DNA from: Tubulanus polymorphus
Taxonomy: Eukaryota > Nemertea > Palaeonemertea > Tubulaniformes > Tubulanidae
Length of the DNA stretch: 64,000 nucleotides
Reading direction: 5' to 3'
Assembly: GCF_964204645.1 (NCBI RefSeq)
Contig: NC_134028.1
Location: forward strand, 4,004,501 to 4,068,500
Of this stretch, positions 1 to 27,975 are shown in pieces. Both the position numbers and the translations under genes were made by a program. How positions within the stretch are numbered: the stretch's first letter is position 1; each line of letters begins with the position of its first letter. The notes beneath the pieces are model-generated. The model was not told the origin of the DNA and did no database searches. It saw only the letters and a program-made list of their open reading frames with translations.

Positions 1-646
1 ATGATAACTGACGTTATATTCAAACGGTTCCCAAAGAGAAAAGTCTTAAGAATGTTTCTAAAAATGATTTCTCAATTACGAACGGAACAAAATCTTTCGC
101 AGAAACAAAACCAGTGGCAACGAGAATATAAAGATCGACAGCGACAATCGGTTGGAGCTGTTACAGCGCTCCGAATCACACGTCCAGCTACAGCCGCGGT
201 AGATACGATCGTGGTCATCAAACCCAAAATACTGGCACTGATTACCCATATCTCTAGAACTACAGAACCGTTGAGTTCCAACAACACCTACAAGATACCG
301 AAAAAACAAAGTCATTAAGCATCAATCTCTGCGAAATTCATCGATAACATTCAAAAAGGTCTTATAATCTCGTACATAAATTATTAATCTAACAGTTTCA
401 ACTTTTATCATTTGAAGGGTTTCCAGATCGAATCTAAACCTCATCATCAAAGAAACAGCACGTCTGATATTGTTTCTCAAATTCTGTCTTCGTGACTTGG
501 TAGATACGGTGTTTAACTCATAATTGAGAAGTTGTGGATTCGAATGAAATATGCTATTTGGGAAGGGCTTGGATCAGTTTTTCCCCAACTCTCATTGATC
601 TATCAATGGAAGTTCTAACTCCAAATAATGCAAGGGTTTTGAATAC
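1..646. other. Window edge, no supportable gene
   Basis: The first 318 bases are open on the plus strand (starting at ATG 1, ending TAA) and encode a basic, low-complexity peptide that I cannot match to a family. Nothing shows splice support, and antisense frames are also open over part of the stretch. It may be the tail of an exon of a gene lying outside the window. The remainder up to 646 is AT-rich and holds nothing I can name. Confidence 0.3.
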
Positions 647-894
647 GAATGAGTGAGATTTATCTGGATACCATCCTCGCTCACCACAAGTGGCTGTGAA
701 CCCAGGACCAACCAACAGCAGAATCACCATACATTCTGTATACATACCTCCCCATGCACCAGTGATTTTGATACAGTATTTAGTGTCGACGACATTGCAC
801 GCAGTCGGAACCAGATTCGTCATTTCAGGATCAAACATCTCTAAACATTCATCGGAGTGTGTCGAGTTGCACTGATAACATTCAAAGGCATTAC
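647..894 (-). CDS. Ly6/uPAR (quiver/sleepless-like) protein, partial
   Basis: Two exons of a small cysteine-rich Ly6/uPAR-fold protein are visible on the minus strand. Exon 748-894 reads ...AFECYQCNSTHSDEC, then MTNLVPTAC and YCIKITGAWGG, the usual Cys pattern at the start of the quiver/sleepless type of Ly6 domain. It follows an intron ending TTGCAG and ends at a GTATGT donor. A second exon (647-693) carries TCGERGW and joins in phase. Family members are secreted or GPI-anchored and modulate ion channels or receptors. The signal-peptide exon and the C-terminal GPI-signal exon were not found, so the gene is incomplete here. A decayed copy of the main exon lies at 5880-5967. The family call is fairly safe; the exact product is unknown. 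Confidence 0.55.
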
Positions 895-945
895 CTGCAA
901 TACAAACAAAGCCATTTAATACAAACATGATTCTAACAGCCAACA

Positions 946-1106
946 GGGATCATTCATTTATTACGTACGCATCAGGGGAGGGTGAGAGGTAAGTGCATAA
1001 TCGCATACTGTTATGCTTAATGTATATGAAAAAATGATTGCCGATTTTGCGTACAGAGGGGGGTTGAAAGTCAGATTTCATGCGTACGTAATAAATAAAT
1101 GATCCC
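946..1106. mobile_element. MITE with ATTTATTACGTACGCAT terminal repeats, copy 1
   Basis: A roughly 160-bp element bounded by inverted termini GGGATCATTCATTTATTACG... and ...CGTAATAAATAAATGATCCC. Its interior includes GATTTTGCGTACAG and a G-rich stretch. Related copies lie at 31823-31978 and 36356-36523. There is no coding capacity, so it is a non-autonomous DNA element. Confidence 0.7.
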
Positions 1107-2392
1107 ACAATAAATTACTTGTTTTACATTCGATTATCTACATCATTCACATCACACCTATATATTCTATATGGCAGGAAATATTTAAGTTTGAATGTAA
1201 GTAGTATATTATGTATGTTGTTATTGTTGGGCGAGGTCAGATTCATTTCAGAATCGTGAATCATAAAATCAAACCATTTTCTAATTCAAAAACTGGCAGT
1301 ATGAAAAAAAATGGCACTCACTTAGATACGGTAAATATGACAGCGCAATAAGGAATATCCATACGCTTAATCCAAGATGCAAGTTCTTCGGCAACATCGT
1401 GAAAATCGCCTCAAAAACCCAGAAAATATCAAAGAATATTTCACAAATTGTAGTTCTCGAGTATGAAGACCCGGAAGTGCGCGCGGCGCCCTTGTTTTCG
1501 TGGACGTACTATTTGCCACCCAAACCCAATCGAGGATTTTTGAAATTCGTGGACCCGCACCGCACTGTGTGACCCCGTCGAGGCAGGTTCTCTCGCCAGA
1601 ACTAAAATGTTTGGTTTTCTCGCCCGAGAAAACCAAAAACCGGATCAAAGTGAAAATTTTTTAATCGTTGGTCGTCGTTGCTCTAGCCGTATCATTTTTT
1701 GGTTGGCCCGAATCAGCCATACGATTTACAGGATTGAGAAAAGTATAATTTTAAATGTATATAAATATGCTAGAAAAATTATGAATGTTACGTAAATAGA
1801 TATAATTTTCTATGAGGGCCAGGCAAAGCCTAAAGGCTGCTAAAGCGAGCACGGGCCCGCCAGCGGGATTGACAGATATAATCGGCTATTTTCTACTGTG
1901 TACTTGTGCAGTTATAATAGGTTGGAATTTGCGAAAGTGATCCTGTGCCGTAGTAGGAAATGAAATATGATTTTGTTTTATGTTTCAGGGTATGCTTATT
2001 CATTTGAAGTGGAGACTGGCGCCATATGTTCGAGATAGAGTGTTTGCAGTGGATTAGTAAAATTTGCACTTCTTCGATTGGGGTAATTTTGAATCCCCGA
2101 GAAGCGAAAGTCCTAAATGCGTCATTTGAGCAGAGAAATCTGAAGCTCCACGTTTTATATTCTAAGAAAAGTTGCATCGCAAGAGATTCATCCTCGAATT
2201 TGTGGCGAATAAACAAATTATAAAAATATTTACTGAGAAGAATATGTATTATGAAATAATTTATTCTAACTATCAATCTTAATAATTTCTCTCAAAATCA
2301 GAATCGTTACAATAATTTCTCGATAGGCCTACTGTTGAGAGAATTATGATTAAATACACAACTCTTCTGAATCCATTCGCAAATACAGCCTT
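1107..2392. other. Intergenic, with PCYT2 3' flank
   Basis: No gene was found. A GC- and CpG-rich patch sits near 1450-1600 in otherwise AT-rich DNA; it could be a promoter or a degraded exon, but no frame supports it. On the minus strand AATAAA (plus-strand TTTATT at 2260-2265) lies about 130 bases past the stop of the PCYT2-like gene and is a good polyadenylation-signal candidate. From about 2045 onward the sequence is shared with the flank of the second PCYT2 copy near 7640. Confidence 0.4.
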
Positions 2393-5649
<3,257 letters not shown>

Positions 5650-5879
5650 TTAATTCGTGGTCATCAAAAGCATGCAACAACTCGCAACTTGCAGTTCGTC
5701 ATGCTTTTTGCATGTAAAAATACTGCAGGGCTTCATAAAGAAGCAGAACTGCAGATGTTGCAATTCTCGAAACGTGCCACACATTTAGACAATAAAACCG
5801 AATTGTCACACGTGTACAAGCAATAAACATGTGTTGGATTATGATTACAGTACTCACTGTCTTCACTAAGTGTCCAGAT

Positions 5880-5967
5880 TTACATACCTCCCCAAGCACC
5901 AGTGATTTTGATACAGTAATTAGTGTCAATGACCTTATGCACGCAGTCGGAGCCAGATTCGTCATTC
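5880..5967 (-). pseudogene. Fragment of Ly6/uPAR exon
   Basis: About 90 bases closely match the end of the Ly6 exon at 748-894 (MTNLxPTAC ... CIKITGAWGG and the GTATGT donor). Relative to that exon there is a net gain of 2 bases just after the PTAC codons, which breaks the frame. No other Ly6 exon is nearby, so this is a decayed partial copy lying just outside the PCYT2 duplication unit. Confidence 0.65.
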
Positions 5968-6416
5968 CCAGTCCACACAGAAACTGTTAAAAAGCGAGTC
6001 TACCGGTCCCCAATAGTCACAGGTGACATGTAAAACAAATTTTGGAATGCTCTTCACACCTGCCCAGCTAGCATGAATCCGTGGCCACGAGGAAGAATAT
6101 TTTGCCAGTGGTTTTTACTTCAGGCAGAAAATACGTCACCGTCGGAATCAGATTGGTGCCCGATGGAAAATGGATGAAATACCGAAAAGAATAAAACACA
6201 GAAAATATCCATGTTTGTTTTTAATGTTAAACGTATCAATGATTACAACTATTACAACATATCGCGGCTCCAATCCAGCTCAAAACTCGTGTTGGCACAA
6301 ACAATTTTACAACATATATTCTCAGCATTACAACTCAGCTTTTTATCAAAATTTTCGTGGGGCTGCACTGTGTTGGACCCCTGCTTAATCCAATTACACC
6401 GAAGCACCGATAATCT

Positions 6417-7450
6417 TCACCACTGATGGCAAGGATATGTACCCCATTCAAAAAGCTTCCAATCGCCCTCCCTATAAAGACGATACATTATCTGACACCG
6501 CGTACACCAGCATCTTTTTGGAAAATAAACATGCCCGCTTGGGCTTGCTACAACTGGTGTATACACAGTCTTATTCGGATAGAATTCTTCAATGATCGGA
6601 GGATCTGGGGTACGATTGAGTATTGTCGTGTGAGTTGAAATGACCTCCTCTTCTGCGGTGACGTTTTCTTCCAGTTTCGCGAGCAATTCTTGAAACGAAT
6701 CCCCCCTCGAGAGATCGTGTACATGCTCAATTTGCGTCATGCGTCGCGCTCGTGTTGCTTTAGCTGGTTGGCGATGCACAGCCGGGAATTTCGACGGTAA
6801 ACTGCGCTTCCTCGCCACGTCTTGTGGTATCTTAGGTCGTTCATTCAACTGTAGAAGCTCCGCTTCCACGATAAGAGACGACACAGTATTATCTTTATCT
6901 TTCTTTTCCACCGGTTTCATTGCTGAAATGATGCATGTTTAATATCATATATGCATTTCCCACATGGCCAGCTGGACTTTGAACATATAATTAGCAGTTA
7001 GAAAAACAAATAGTTGAAATAAGAGGACGGAATCCGAAAATATAAATATGTAAAAAGTTTGAACTTACGATTAACTGATAGGCTTCCGTTGGAATTCGGC
7101 GGAGCAGTAACTGATATTTTACTCTTTTTATGTGGAATTGTTCCACTGATGGAAGAAAATGCTTTCGAACTAGATCCAACATCTCTCGTGGTGATAGCTG
7201 TCGAGCGCGTTCCGATTTTGGAGACGAGTGATTTATCGTTGAGACCAAGATCGCTAACCAACTTGGCGGCTTGGTTAACCAACGGGTAATGAAGCAGGCG
7301 ATTACCGGCTCGATTGGGCCTCGTGTAGAAATCTCGATAGATTCGTTCCATTTCATCGATAGTCGATTCCTTACGCGTTTTTGAAGAGGCGGTTCGAGAA
7401 AGTTTTTGCTGCCGCTGCTCCTGTTTCGATTTACGCTGCTGAAAGGCCAT
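6417..7450 (-). CDS. Unrecognised basic protein, two exons
   Basis: Two exons (7069-7450 and 6417-6922) join at a GTAAGT donor and TTTCAG acceptor in matching phase, giving 295 aa from ATG 7450; an open frame continues upstream without an ATG. I do not recognise the family. The N-terminus is rich in Q, R and K (MAFQQRKSKQEQRQQKL), the middle is Ser/Thr-rich and probably disordered, and an acidic stretch (LLAKLEENVTAEEEV) precedes a compact C-terminus with KRCWCTRC and GDWKLFEWGTYPCHQW, whose Cys and Trp residues suggest a small folded or metal-binding tail. There is no signal peptide or membrane segment. It sits between two PCYT2 copies on the same strand. The frame and splice sites support a real gene; its function is unknown. 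Confidence 0.7.
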
Positions 7451-9842
7451 AGTGCACTGATCGTGTTTCTGTACACCCTGCACTCGATATCACTTCGCGT
7501 GAAAATATCTGTAGAAGTTGTGTCTTCGTTTTCACGTACCCGTATAAATCGAATTTCTAAACTCGCTGATATCTTGATATCAAATTCAATTTCAGCGTAT
7601 GTCTGCGTCCGTTATAAGATGATGCCTCATCTAACGCACGTTATATATGTCAAATTTACACTTCTTCGATTGTGATAATTGAATTCGAGAAGTGAAAATC
7701 CTAAATGCGTCATTTTTACAGTGAAACCAATGACAATAGCATTTCCAGGTACGAGAAGGGTTTCATCACAACCAACAAGAGATTTCTCGAAAAAGATAAA
7801 TTCTAAAACAATTTACTTGATCTATGTATATAATCTATTTCAACCATCGATCTCGATAAAATATTTCAAAAATTAAATTACAATAATTTCTCAATAAATA
7901 TGCATTCGTGTTTAGAGAGGCTTTGATACGGAAAATACACAAATCTTCCGAATCCATTCGCAAATACAGCCTTTTAAGTCCAACCGTTTGACGATAAATC
8001 TTGAGGTTCGGAACCAGTTTCAGCTTAATATGACGAATGAAGTGCCTTCAATTCTCGTTCATTCTTTTTCCGATTCCTCTCTTCAAATTCGAGCCTTGAA
8101 ATAACAGAAAATACGAACAAATAGATGTATCGACATATCTACCAATGCGACGGAGTAAAACACACCGCAAGATATTAGAGGTCATTTACTGCTGAAAGCT
8201 CGAGACACTCCTCTCGCAGTGGTTCAAACTCGTAAATTAGTTAAGACTAACGACATACCTTCTTTTTAATATCCGGTTAACGATAACTTCCGTCGTGATT
8301 TCTGATTCACTATCAATAATCTGAAATTTTCCTCTTCGTTTTGGTTCCTGGTTTCAGAAAAAATTTGCGCTGTATCAGGGATTTTGTTCTTTATAGTATA
8401 TAATATGTTTTTGAATGTTCTTATTTGATAGGACACGATGCGACGTAATTAATCTTACCGCGAAAGGATCATCTCCGTGCGATGGCAATCGGATTGGTGT
8501 TTTTCCGTGGACAACGAGATCAATCTGCAGAATGATATTGAACAATCAAATAGCAGTGTATATAGAAACAAACATAGATCGCCGAGGTACGTACCTTAAA
8601 AAGATCCATTATATCACCTGTACAAACCAAGGGAACATCAATTACTACTTCGGAAACGAACTGAAATAAAGGAATAAGTCGAAACTAATTATCATCATTG
8701 TTTCCATCGTGCAACAATTAATTGGAGGGAGATAAACTATATAGAAACATTAAGTCATGTGATCCATGAGGAGATGAAAGTGCACTGGACGGGTTTCTTT
8801 ACTTCGATGTCTCACCCGAGTTGCTAGAAGTGACAGTACTCTCTCGTGTAAATTCAGGATCGGGTAATTACTGCCTTTGCACTGATTCACAATCTGGAAG
8901 AAAACCACACAACGGATTGATTTAAAGTAGATATATACTCAGTGATACGTGTCTAGATAGAATCTGAAAAATAAACTAGATGATTTACCTGATCGGAATG
9001 TACACCAACAATAAGATAATCACCAGCTGCGGCCGCCTTCTCCAGAAAACAAATATGACCCATATCTCATTATAGTTAAGAATAAATTGATTTTAAGCAT
9101 TTCTTTGAAATTTTAAGTCAAACACTACGTAAGCCAGTCTGAAACGTATCCTTTCCTTGCACGCTCTCGCACAATCGGACTCCACCGTCATTTATTGATA
9201 GCTTTATCAACCCTCAACTTTACATTGAACTATACATTTCATAAGGATACGTAAAATATCGAATACCCCGGAGGTATAAACGATTCGGTCGTCAGGTTGA
9301 GGTTCTTTTCCCGATGAGAACTGAAAAATTCTGCTACTCGTCACCAGAGATCTAGCTCCACCTGTGAACGGACTGCATACAGACGGCTAAAATTGTAATA
9401 AAATATATATACTTGTTGTCTTCGCGATAATATTGATTTTTGCAAGGCCGGAGATGCCATTGCTAGCCGTTCTTATCAATTCCGATTTCTAAGAAGCCCT
9501 GAGGAAAATCTCCACCAATCCGCTCAATGCCAGTCCATTCTCACCTGTTCTAATCCGTTAGCGACTGCGTCGAATTCTGCCCGATCATTTTCGTTTGAGT
9601 GATGGATTGTTGTCATCGATAATATTCTACAAATGTATAATCAAAGGCCCATACTTATATTTTCCCACGAAATTAAATGTCATATTTTTTTCACCGGAAA
9701 ACAAATGGGCCTAAGGCGAACGTTACTGACCTATCGATTATATCAGTCGTTGAAATTCCCTGAGTCCGCTTGAATACCCTATAATCATACGTAGAATTGA
9801 CAAGTGAAATACGGTACGTAACTTTCGCATTACGACCGTTTT

Positions 9843-9995
9843 GCAGGCCCGTGCCGAGCTTTTTGAGGGACAGTTCTATTTCTAGAAAAAGGGCACTTTT
9901 TCGAAAAATCTTGACCCCTATTGTTGACAGGCTTTTTGAAGAGCATTTTGAAAATTTTAGGGGGTTTGTTAGCTACCCCCTTGGCACGGGCCTGC
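9843..9995. mobile_element. 153-bp MITE in PCYT2-B intron
   Basis: Perfect 13-bp inverted termini GCAGGCCCGTGCC / GGCACGGGCCTGC flank a short AT-rich core. The element is absent from the equivalent intron of copy A, so it inserted after the duplication. Confidence 0.75.
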
Positions 9996-10298
9996 TTTGT
10001 ACTTCTGACTTATAAGTGAATCGACGAAAGGTAGTTATTTTGTACTACTATTTGTTACGCGTACTTGAATTTGCCAGCTTCTTTCAATTTAGCGAAAGGA
10101 TCACATCCCGTCGCTGCTGATACCGATACATCATCTGAAAAAGGCCATCATTTGATCGTTAACATCGATTGAAGGAGGATATGTCACATAATTCCACATT
10201 TCAACCGGGATCCTTTAGGACAATTTGTGGTTGTTTTGCACAAAAATAGCGAACAAAGCTGAGTAATTGAACGCGTACCTCCATGAGCACAAAAATCA

Positions 10299-10721
<423 letters not shown>

Positions 10722-11044
10722 TCAAACCTTTGGGTGACTAATTAGTATCTATAAAAAATGAATACGTGTACTTACCATCAGGATGGAGTGCAGCAACTAG
10801 AATATCACCGAGCTGTTTAGCTTGTCGATCGCATTAGAATGGCCGTAATGGAAAATATCATAACTACAACAACAAAACAAGTCATGGATTTTACTCACTA
10901 ATTCAAGCGCTAAATTTTTCCCCTTTGCCTGTGCCTTCTTCAGGAAATATTCTCCCTAATTATTTGAATAATAAAGAACTACCCATGAAAAGTCCTGACT
11001 ATAGATTAGGCCGATTACCACGTAAAAGTATAAGTAGTCGTACG

Positions 11045-11466
11045 TACTACGGAAGCGATAAGGGGCCTCGAGATGTCGCGTTCCAACTCGACAAGTCGTC
11101 ATATTTATGTCGACATACCGCGATATATCGCGTCACGTCGACATGAATATGTCGACATATCGTGACGTTTTCACGACAAATTTCGCTTTTTCGCCCATTT
11201 TCCACGGGACAAACCGTCATTTGAAGACATGTCTAAATGTAAGATGAGGACACCAGTAATATGACGACTGAGTTTCAAGTCGTCGTGAATATGTCGACTT
11301 GTCGCGAGGAAAGTGGTCGAGAAAGCGAAATTTGTCGTGAAAACGTCACGATATGACGACATATTCATGTCGACTTGACGCGATATATCGCGATATGTCG
11401 ACATAAATATGGCGACTTGACGAGTTGGAACGCGACAACTCGAGGCCCCTTATCGCTTCCGTAGTA
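11045..11466. repeat. Long foldback element (about 420 bp)
   Basis: Two arms of about 150 bp (roughly 11045-11195 and 11320-11466) are near-perfect reverse complements, starting TACTACGGAAGCGATAAGGG and ending with its complement. The arms contain nested small palindromes (CGATATATCGCG, GTCGACAT) and the loop is about 125 bp. It sits in the first intron of PCYT2 copy B and is missing from copy A. Confidence 0.85.
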
Positions 11467-11952
11467 GTCAATTTTCTCACAAATAACATCATAACACATA
11501 TGTACATCTGACCACGATCCATCATCACTGATCGAAGATTGATAAATCTAGAATTGTAATAAGTTTTATACCAGCCATCGACGTAAACCTTCTGCATTTT
11601 GATATCATCCATCTCATCACTTAATTCGTTGTCCATCAAAAACAACAACTAGCAACTTGCAGATCCGGCGTCGTGCTGATGAAAAATACTGCAGGCCTTC
11701 ATATAAGCAAGCAGTTGCAGATGTCGACGCGGCACACGTTGTTTTATTTTGACAATAAGCACTTTTAAGGCGATGAACATGTGGTGGATACGTATATAAT
11801 TACAGTAGTACTCATTGCCTTCATCAAGTGTCCGAATTCTTTTTCGAAAAATTGAACGCCACAGCGTAAACCGTAGTTCATAGTCATAGTTTTTAAGAAA
11901 AGAAAAAGTATAGGCCTACAACAGTTGTACGTCTCAGTTTCAAATATTTGAT

Positions 11953-11954
11953 AC

Positions 11955-11998
<44 letters not shown>
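11953..11998. repeat. (TA)n microsatellite
   Basis: An almost pure TA dinucleotide run upstream of the proximal first exon of PCYT2 copy B. Confidence 0.9.
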
Positions 11999-11999
<1 letters not shown>

Positions 12000-12200
12000 T
12001 CAAATTCTCAGAATGAAAGACAATATATATCTTTCTTTATCACACATTTGCTCGCAGTCAGTAACATGTCTGTGGTTTAGTTTCACGATCGGATATTTTC
12101 ACAGACCACCTCGGCATAAACCCAGGCTTACACGATTAGGTACCGTAACTAACATTTACTCACAGTATATAGTTATGCCACGATGTGCCTTATTCAATCA

Positions 12201-12421
12201 ACCCATCCCCAAATATCCGAATCCAACATTTCTCAGTATACTGAATACACCATATCAGGTCTCGCATTCCTTAAAAGTCGCTACATGCACGTAGTAAAAG
12301 TTTGCAGGCTACCCATCCCCAAATATCCGAATCCAACATTTCCTCAGTATACTGAATACACCATATCAGGTCTCGCATTCCTTAAAAGTCGCTACATGCA
12401 CGTAGTAAAAGTTTGCAGGCT
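12201..12421. repeat. 110-bp tandem duplication
   Basis: Two head-to-tail units (12201-12310 and 12311-12421), each starting ACCCATCCCCAAATATCCG and ending GTTTGCAGGCT, differ by a single inserted C. The second unit ends directly beside the splice donor of the PCYT2 micro-exon at 12428-12450. The near-identity points to a very recent event or a length polymorphism. Confidence 0.95.
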
Positions 12422-12427
12422 ACTTAC

Positions 12428-12614
12428 CATCCATCACAGTAAACTCTGATCTTTGCTCGCGTTACCTACACGATATAAGAGGGTTTCATTCATTGATCAC
12501 GGTTAAACTTGAAGCTTCACGAATATCAGTGATCGTGAAATCACCGCCGCACAGTTTACCGACTAAACTTACCTTCATTTCTTCTCGAATGGCTGCAGTA
12601 CTGTAAAGATCCAT
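12428..12614 (-). CDS. PCYT2: Distal alternative 5' exons of PCYT2-like gene
   Basis: Two small minus-strand exons match the missing canonical N-terminus of PCYT2. Exon 12573-12614 starts at ATG 12614 and encodes MDLYSTAAIREEMK, ending at a GTAAGT donor in phase 0. The 23-nt micro-exon 12428-12450 encodes IRVYCDG plus two bases (TG) and ends at another GTAAGT. Its end phase is the one required by the downstream exon beginning YDIFHYGH (5029 in copy A, 10863 in copy B), giving CDGC-YD as in vertebrate PCYT2. They would serve as a second promoter and N-terminus, alternative to 11572-11636 and 5609-5649. Which body they splice to cannot be seen from the sequence. Confidence 0.65.
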
Positions 12615-15251
12615 ATGTATGGATTGAGCTATTTATAGAACAACTGATGCGGGAGCCCTGATTGAACAGACGATTCTGCGTCAACGTTTATCTTTCTCGG
12701 TATAGTCTCGATTCCGATATGTGCGGCGTAACGATTATTCAAATTGTCTACAAAACCTTCATTTTTTAGATTGAGAATATACAGGAACGTAGGGAAATGC
12801 GGTTTGGTTGGTATTCGCTCTATAGCAAAGCCATTTTTGCTTTCATGTCTATTCATATTTATTTTTTAACTTCTACATTTAGTCACCTACAGAACTACCT
12901 GATCTTTTATTCGCCTAATTATATTTGCACTTCACCTAAGTTTTTGTCACCCGCCATTCTGTCAGAAGTCTGTTCCTTTTCATTCCATGGACGAATTCTA
13001 TTTATAATATTTCTTTTATCTATCGTAAATCTCGGAAAAAAAACAAGACGTGAGCTCCGAGCCCTGGCAAGTGAGGATAGAAAAAGTAATAAGAGAAGAA
13101 ATTGTCAACCATTTAATTCATCTGTGACAAGTACGAGACCTTTATTTACACATTTATAGCAGTCTTGTATGACACACTGTACAATGTATATACCCAGTAA
13201 CTTATATATGTATATATACAATTATCATTATTATCTTAATAATTATTATTATTATTATCAATATTTTATTATTATCATTACAGGCAAGTAAAGAGAAGAA
13301 AAACCTACAGACTTGAAGCGTATACACAATCACAGTGAACAACCTGTGTTTGCACGGTGTAACAGTGTCTCTAGTGACTACTTTCATTATCAGTTCGTGA
13401 AATTATATCTAAATATCGTTTATAAAACTACCAATTCCCACATGATAAAATTTAGGCAGAGCTTTTACAGGTAAAAGTTACATCTATGTAATGGATAGCA
13501 TAGCGCCGCTTGAATTGGGTGAAATTAAGCATGTACATACAGATCTGACGGATCGGTTTTATGAGGTCAAACCCTTTTCATAAGATTTTTCTACGAAGCC
13601 TTTCAAGGGGAATTAAGCTACAATTCATTCAAGTAGCTACGGAATTAAAATCAACGATTCTCAACGCTCCGCCAAAATAGAGAAATAGACACCTACATAA
13701 CTCAATCAATGTGATTTCCGTTTCTGCTATGTTTTGTCCTCTGCGACAGTTTGCATTTTCAACGCAGAAAGGCCACAGATGTTAACATAACCTCATTCAT
13801 ACTTCGTTCATTGTTGATAACATGCGAGTAAAATCAATTTCTTATCAAATCAGACAACAACGAAAAGAATGATAGAAAAAAAAAGCATAAGAGCTTTCAT
13901 GCTAACTCATGGTTATCTTCGACGTGTTCAAAATGTGTTACTCTGTTTAAAATCGGTACAATTTCATCAGTCCAAACACGACCCATCACAGTGAACCCCT
14001 TATTGAAACCACAGTTCAGTCCAAGGTGGAATGAACGCCATGTGTCAAACTGAATCTAACATTCATCCATCGATAGAACTTTACATCAGACATAAATATC
14101 ATCATAGGTAGCTGTGTCCATACAAAAATAAAATATTAACAGAACATTAAATAATAGGTGATAATTACAGTTACCGGTTTGGCTTGTTGCATAAGCAGCC
14201 GTCATTGAGAACTTAAACAGTGGAACCAGATGAAGATCTGCCTCCTGGTTCAAACAAATTGTCGGAGAAATTCAGACATAAATTTACATCGAACAGCGAA
14301 ACCTGTCACAAAAAACATCAGGGGACCAGAAAATGTGTTTATTATAACCGATAGTTTGTTACATCCGTCCTATTTGGGATGAAATTCTAGATTTACAATA
14401 ACTGAAGTCATTATATCCAAGGTCATTATTGTGAGGTTCCACCGTAAACCGAAATCTAAAGAATGAACTCTCGAGGCACTCTTAATGATTCGAGTTTTAC
14501 ATACACTGTTTGCTATTCGTAATTACGGTCGACACCTCTCACAATACTCAGGCAACTGATTGAATTTTAAAAAGTTTCGTTCTGAATCTCAGATCTTTAG
14601 CTGGGTACATATTCTCCAGGTCAAATCGGTGAAACATTTACAGTTCACACGCTACCAAAACAGCTTACTGTAGTATAACATCATCAATACCGACGTATGT
14701 GGAATCAGTAACACAACAGGGTGCATTAAGTACAGGTTCAAACTGATTCCAGTGAAACAATTTTAAAACACTCACGTACCGAGCAACAAGAGATAAATAA
14801 GAGACGTTACATCATCGAAATTCAAATCTCATGATTTCATAATCATTTCGAATATATGCCGGACTCAGCTAGCGGTTCAAAGATAACTTCAACAACTTAA
14901 AACCTTCTACCGGCTACATCAACGTAAAATGAAACGATTCATTGACCTGTTTAGAGTCATTCGCACTAAATCAATTAATTAATATAAATCTCAAACATTA
15001 TAATAGTCCTTATCTATCTATAAATTACAAATGGAATGGACTACTTCGCGCTAAAAACACCACATCACAGCAAGGCCTAGCTTTAATTTCTCGTTAGAGC
15101 GCGCAGATGTTGATAGGGCGCACACTTCATGTTGCCACACTACACACATGTGCACGCACACATACAGAGAGTTTAAACACGGTAAGAATTTGTTTGTTTC
15201 TTTTTTTTTTTAAACATCACGGAATGCTGCTGCTGCTGTTGGTGGTGACGA
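12615..15251. other. Intergenic between PCYT2 5' exons and USP7 3' end
   Basis: No gene is supported. An ATT/ATC-type microsatellite lies at about 13203-13283. Bases just below 15252 should be the USP7 3' untranslated region. Open frames here (12797-13159, for example) are AT-rich, hydrophobic by composition, and resemble nothing known. Confidence 0.4.
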
Positions 15252-27682
<12,431 letters not shown>

Positions 27683-27957
27683 GATGCCGTTGTTGCCTGT
27701 TGCTGCTGTTGGTGGTGATAGTTGTGGAGAGGAGGTGTCGGTGACCGTGCTGCGTTCTCGGTGCTGGTTCGTAGGGCTCGATACCGGAGTTTTCTGCTGG
27801 GACACGGTCACTTTCACGTGTTTACTCGCGATGCGCCCAATTTCTGCAGTATATCCCCCTGCTTGCAGGGGATCACCACTCCTAAACGAGTCAATGGACG
27901 ACTGATTTTTGTTGGAAATCAAATCGGAGAAATTTTTTGCGGCCGCGACGAAAATAA

Positions 27958-27975
27958 ACAAGATGGCCGCCAATA
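27958..27975. promoter_or_regulatory. YY1-like site at USP7 5' end
   Basis: AAGATGGCCGCCAAT at 27960-27974 combines a YY1-type core with an overlapping CCAAT, about 280 bases upstream of the USP7 ATG and next to a CpG-rich patch (GCGGCCGCGACG). Such sites mark transcription starts of housekeeping genes. This supports a 5' untranslated region here rather than coding sequence, but it is motif evidence only. Confidence 0.4.

Noticed and set aside
1-318. 105-codon plus-strand frame at the window start
   Set aside because: No splice signals, homology or compositional support; too uncertain to call as a gene.
12797-13159. 120-codon plus-strand frame
   Set aside because: Hydrophobic by AT-rich composition, no recognisable domain, no splice support.
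27683-27973. 97-residue N-terminal extension of USP7
   Set aside because: The upstream frame has no ATG at its start (it begins at TTG). The peptide from ATG 27682 matches the family N-terminus, and a YY1-like promoter motif lies in the extension.
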